This document shows, in pieces, positions 4,824 through 5,480 of a stretch of DNA of 5,480 bases. This stretch comes from Desulfurococcales archaeon (GTDB taxonomy: Archaea; Thermoproteota; Thermoprotei_A; Sulfolobales; AG1): positions 1 to 5,480 of the forward strand of contig JALXCO010000180.1 of assembly GCA_026990885.1 (NCBI GenBank), read 5' to 3'. The translations under genes were made by a program, and so were the position numbers. Within the stretch, counting starts at the first letter, position 1. The number at the start of each line of letters is the position of its first letter. The notes below the pieces were generated by a model. The model was not told the origin of the DNA and ran no database searches. It was given only the letters and a program-made list of their open reading frames with translations.

Positions 4824-5480
4824 ATGGCCAAACTGATCCCTTCAGTAGACGAGATGACCATAGAGGGCTTCAAGGATTCTTTTAGAAGGATACTCGAGTA
4901 CAAGGAGAAGGCCGGTATAAAGGCTCTGCATGATAACCCGCCAGACCTGCTGGATAGGGCGAAAGCCTACGGCATAAACTATAGAAACGGATCGTGGGGG
5001 TGGGCCTCAAACATCTGGAGCAGATCCGCTAAAAACACTGTGGTTGTGAACAGCGACAGCGAGCTGGCTAGGGAGCACAAGATCCTCATGCAGAGGGTGC
5101 TGGAGCACATACTGGCTCAGGGACCCCTGATAAAGGTTGATGGCTACCTAGGCAGTCCGGGAAGCAGGGTTCAGATGCATGTAGCCGCATATGTAGACCC
5201 CCAGTTCCCCGATATAGCGTATAGATGGAGAGAGCTCGTGTTTCCAGCTCCCCCGGAGGAGGAGCCCGATGTAGAGATCATAGATATACCCCACTACCTG
5301 GGCAACCCGTTTATACCAGGAACCAATAGGCTGCTGATGAACATCAGGTTTCCGCACCATAACCTAACTATACTGACCGCATCATCCTACCAGGGGGAGC
5401 TCAAGAAGGCGGCTTTGACCCACTGGATATTCCATGTATACAAGAAGGGTTGCACGGGCGAACACGCATCCCTCAGGGAG
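4824..5480 (+). CDS. pckA: Phosphoenolpyruvate carboxykinase (ATP type), N-terminal part
   Basis: The enzyme converts oxaloacetate and ATP to phosphoenolpyruvate, ADP and CO2, the entry step of gluconeogenesis in the cytosol. The frame starts at ATG 4824 with a weak GGGGA site five bases ahead and runs to the window edge (219 codons) without a stop, so the 3' part is missing. The visible part matches the ATP-PEPCK N-terminal domain: IWSRSAKNT (about 64-72) stands where bacterial enzymes have the TGRSPKDK loop, NRLLMNIRFPHHNLTILTA (about 168-186) where they have the FIVINF-like strand, and SYQGELKKA (187-195) where they have the WYGGEMKK segment. GCTGEHASLRE then leads towards the P-loop, which lies outside the window. 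Similarity is clear at these points but weak elsewhere. Crenarchaea differ in PEPCK type: Sulfolobus uses the GTP enzyme, others the ATP type. The kinase loop that would confirm nucleotide choice cannot be seen here. Confidence 0.8.
   Translation, partial: MAKLIPSVDEMTIEGFKDSFRRILEYKEKAGIKALHDNPPDLLDRAKAYGINYRNGSWGWASNIWSRSAKNTVVVNSDSELAREHKILMQRVLEHILAQGPLIKVDGYLGSPGSRVQMHVAAYVDPQFPDIAYRWRELVFPAPPEEEPDVEIIDIPHYLGNPFIPGTNRLLMNIRFPHHNLTILTASSYQGELKKAALTHWIFHVYKKGCTGEHASLRE

Noticed and set aside
5148..5360. A 70-codon open frame on the - strand inside pckA.
   Set aside because: It is the antisense shadow of a gene with recognisable PEPCK motifs.

Overview
The window looks like a piece of a hyperthermophilic crenarchaeal (Thermoproteota) chromosome, perhaps from a Desulfurococcales-like lineage. 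Four things support this. Arginine is mostly AGG/AGA and isoleucine mostly ATA. TATA-like boxes sit about 25-40 bases ahead of start codons, with very short leaders. GGTG/GGGTG Shine-Dalgarno sites lie 5-7 bases before starts. The XPF nuclease is the short, helicase-free crenarchaeal form. The exact genus cannot be read from the sequence.

Layout: bases 1-234 contain no convincing protein gene. They appear to carry two tandem box C/D guide RNAs on the + strand (about 57-120 and 150-210), the first with its own TATA box and a T-run behind it. Facing them on the - strand is an XPF-family endonuclease (235-984). Upstream of it, also on the - strand, is an M17 leucyl aminopeptidase (1076-2590). 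A short AT-rich divergent promoter separates the aminopeptidase from a + strand METTL5-type N6-adenine RNA methyltransferase (about 2661-3287). That gene converges on a - strand serine hydrolase of the beta-lactamase/CubicO (S12) family (3346-4740). A second divergent promoter separates the hydrolase from the 5' part of an ATP-type phosphoenolpyruvate carboxykinase (4824 to the window edge, open at the 3' end).

Functional picture: this is mostly housekeeping. The aminopeptidase and the S12 hydrolase fit peptide turnover, and PEP carboxykinase fits gluconeogenesis from peptide or organic-acid carbon. The two C/D RNAs and the METTL5-like enzyme fit stable-RNA modification, and XPF fits DNA repair. 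No operon links these functions: each gene appears to have its own promoter. No gap without a gene exceeds 300 bases.

The most unusual points are the two guide RNA candidates, one with a compensated C-G flip in its C/D motif, and two conserved genes (xpf and the METTL5 homologue) whose full-length frames have no ATG, GTG or TTG start. For xpf a CTG is best supported. For the methyltransferase the choice is an ATT start or a +1 frameshift across an early TAA. No mobile element, CRISPR array or defence system was seen.
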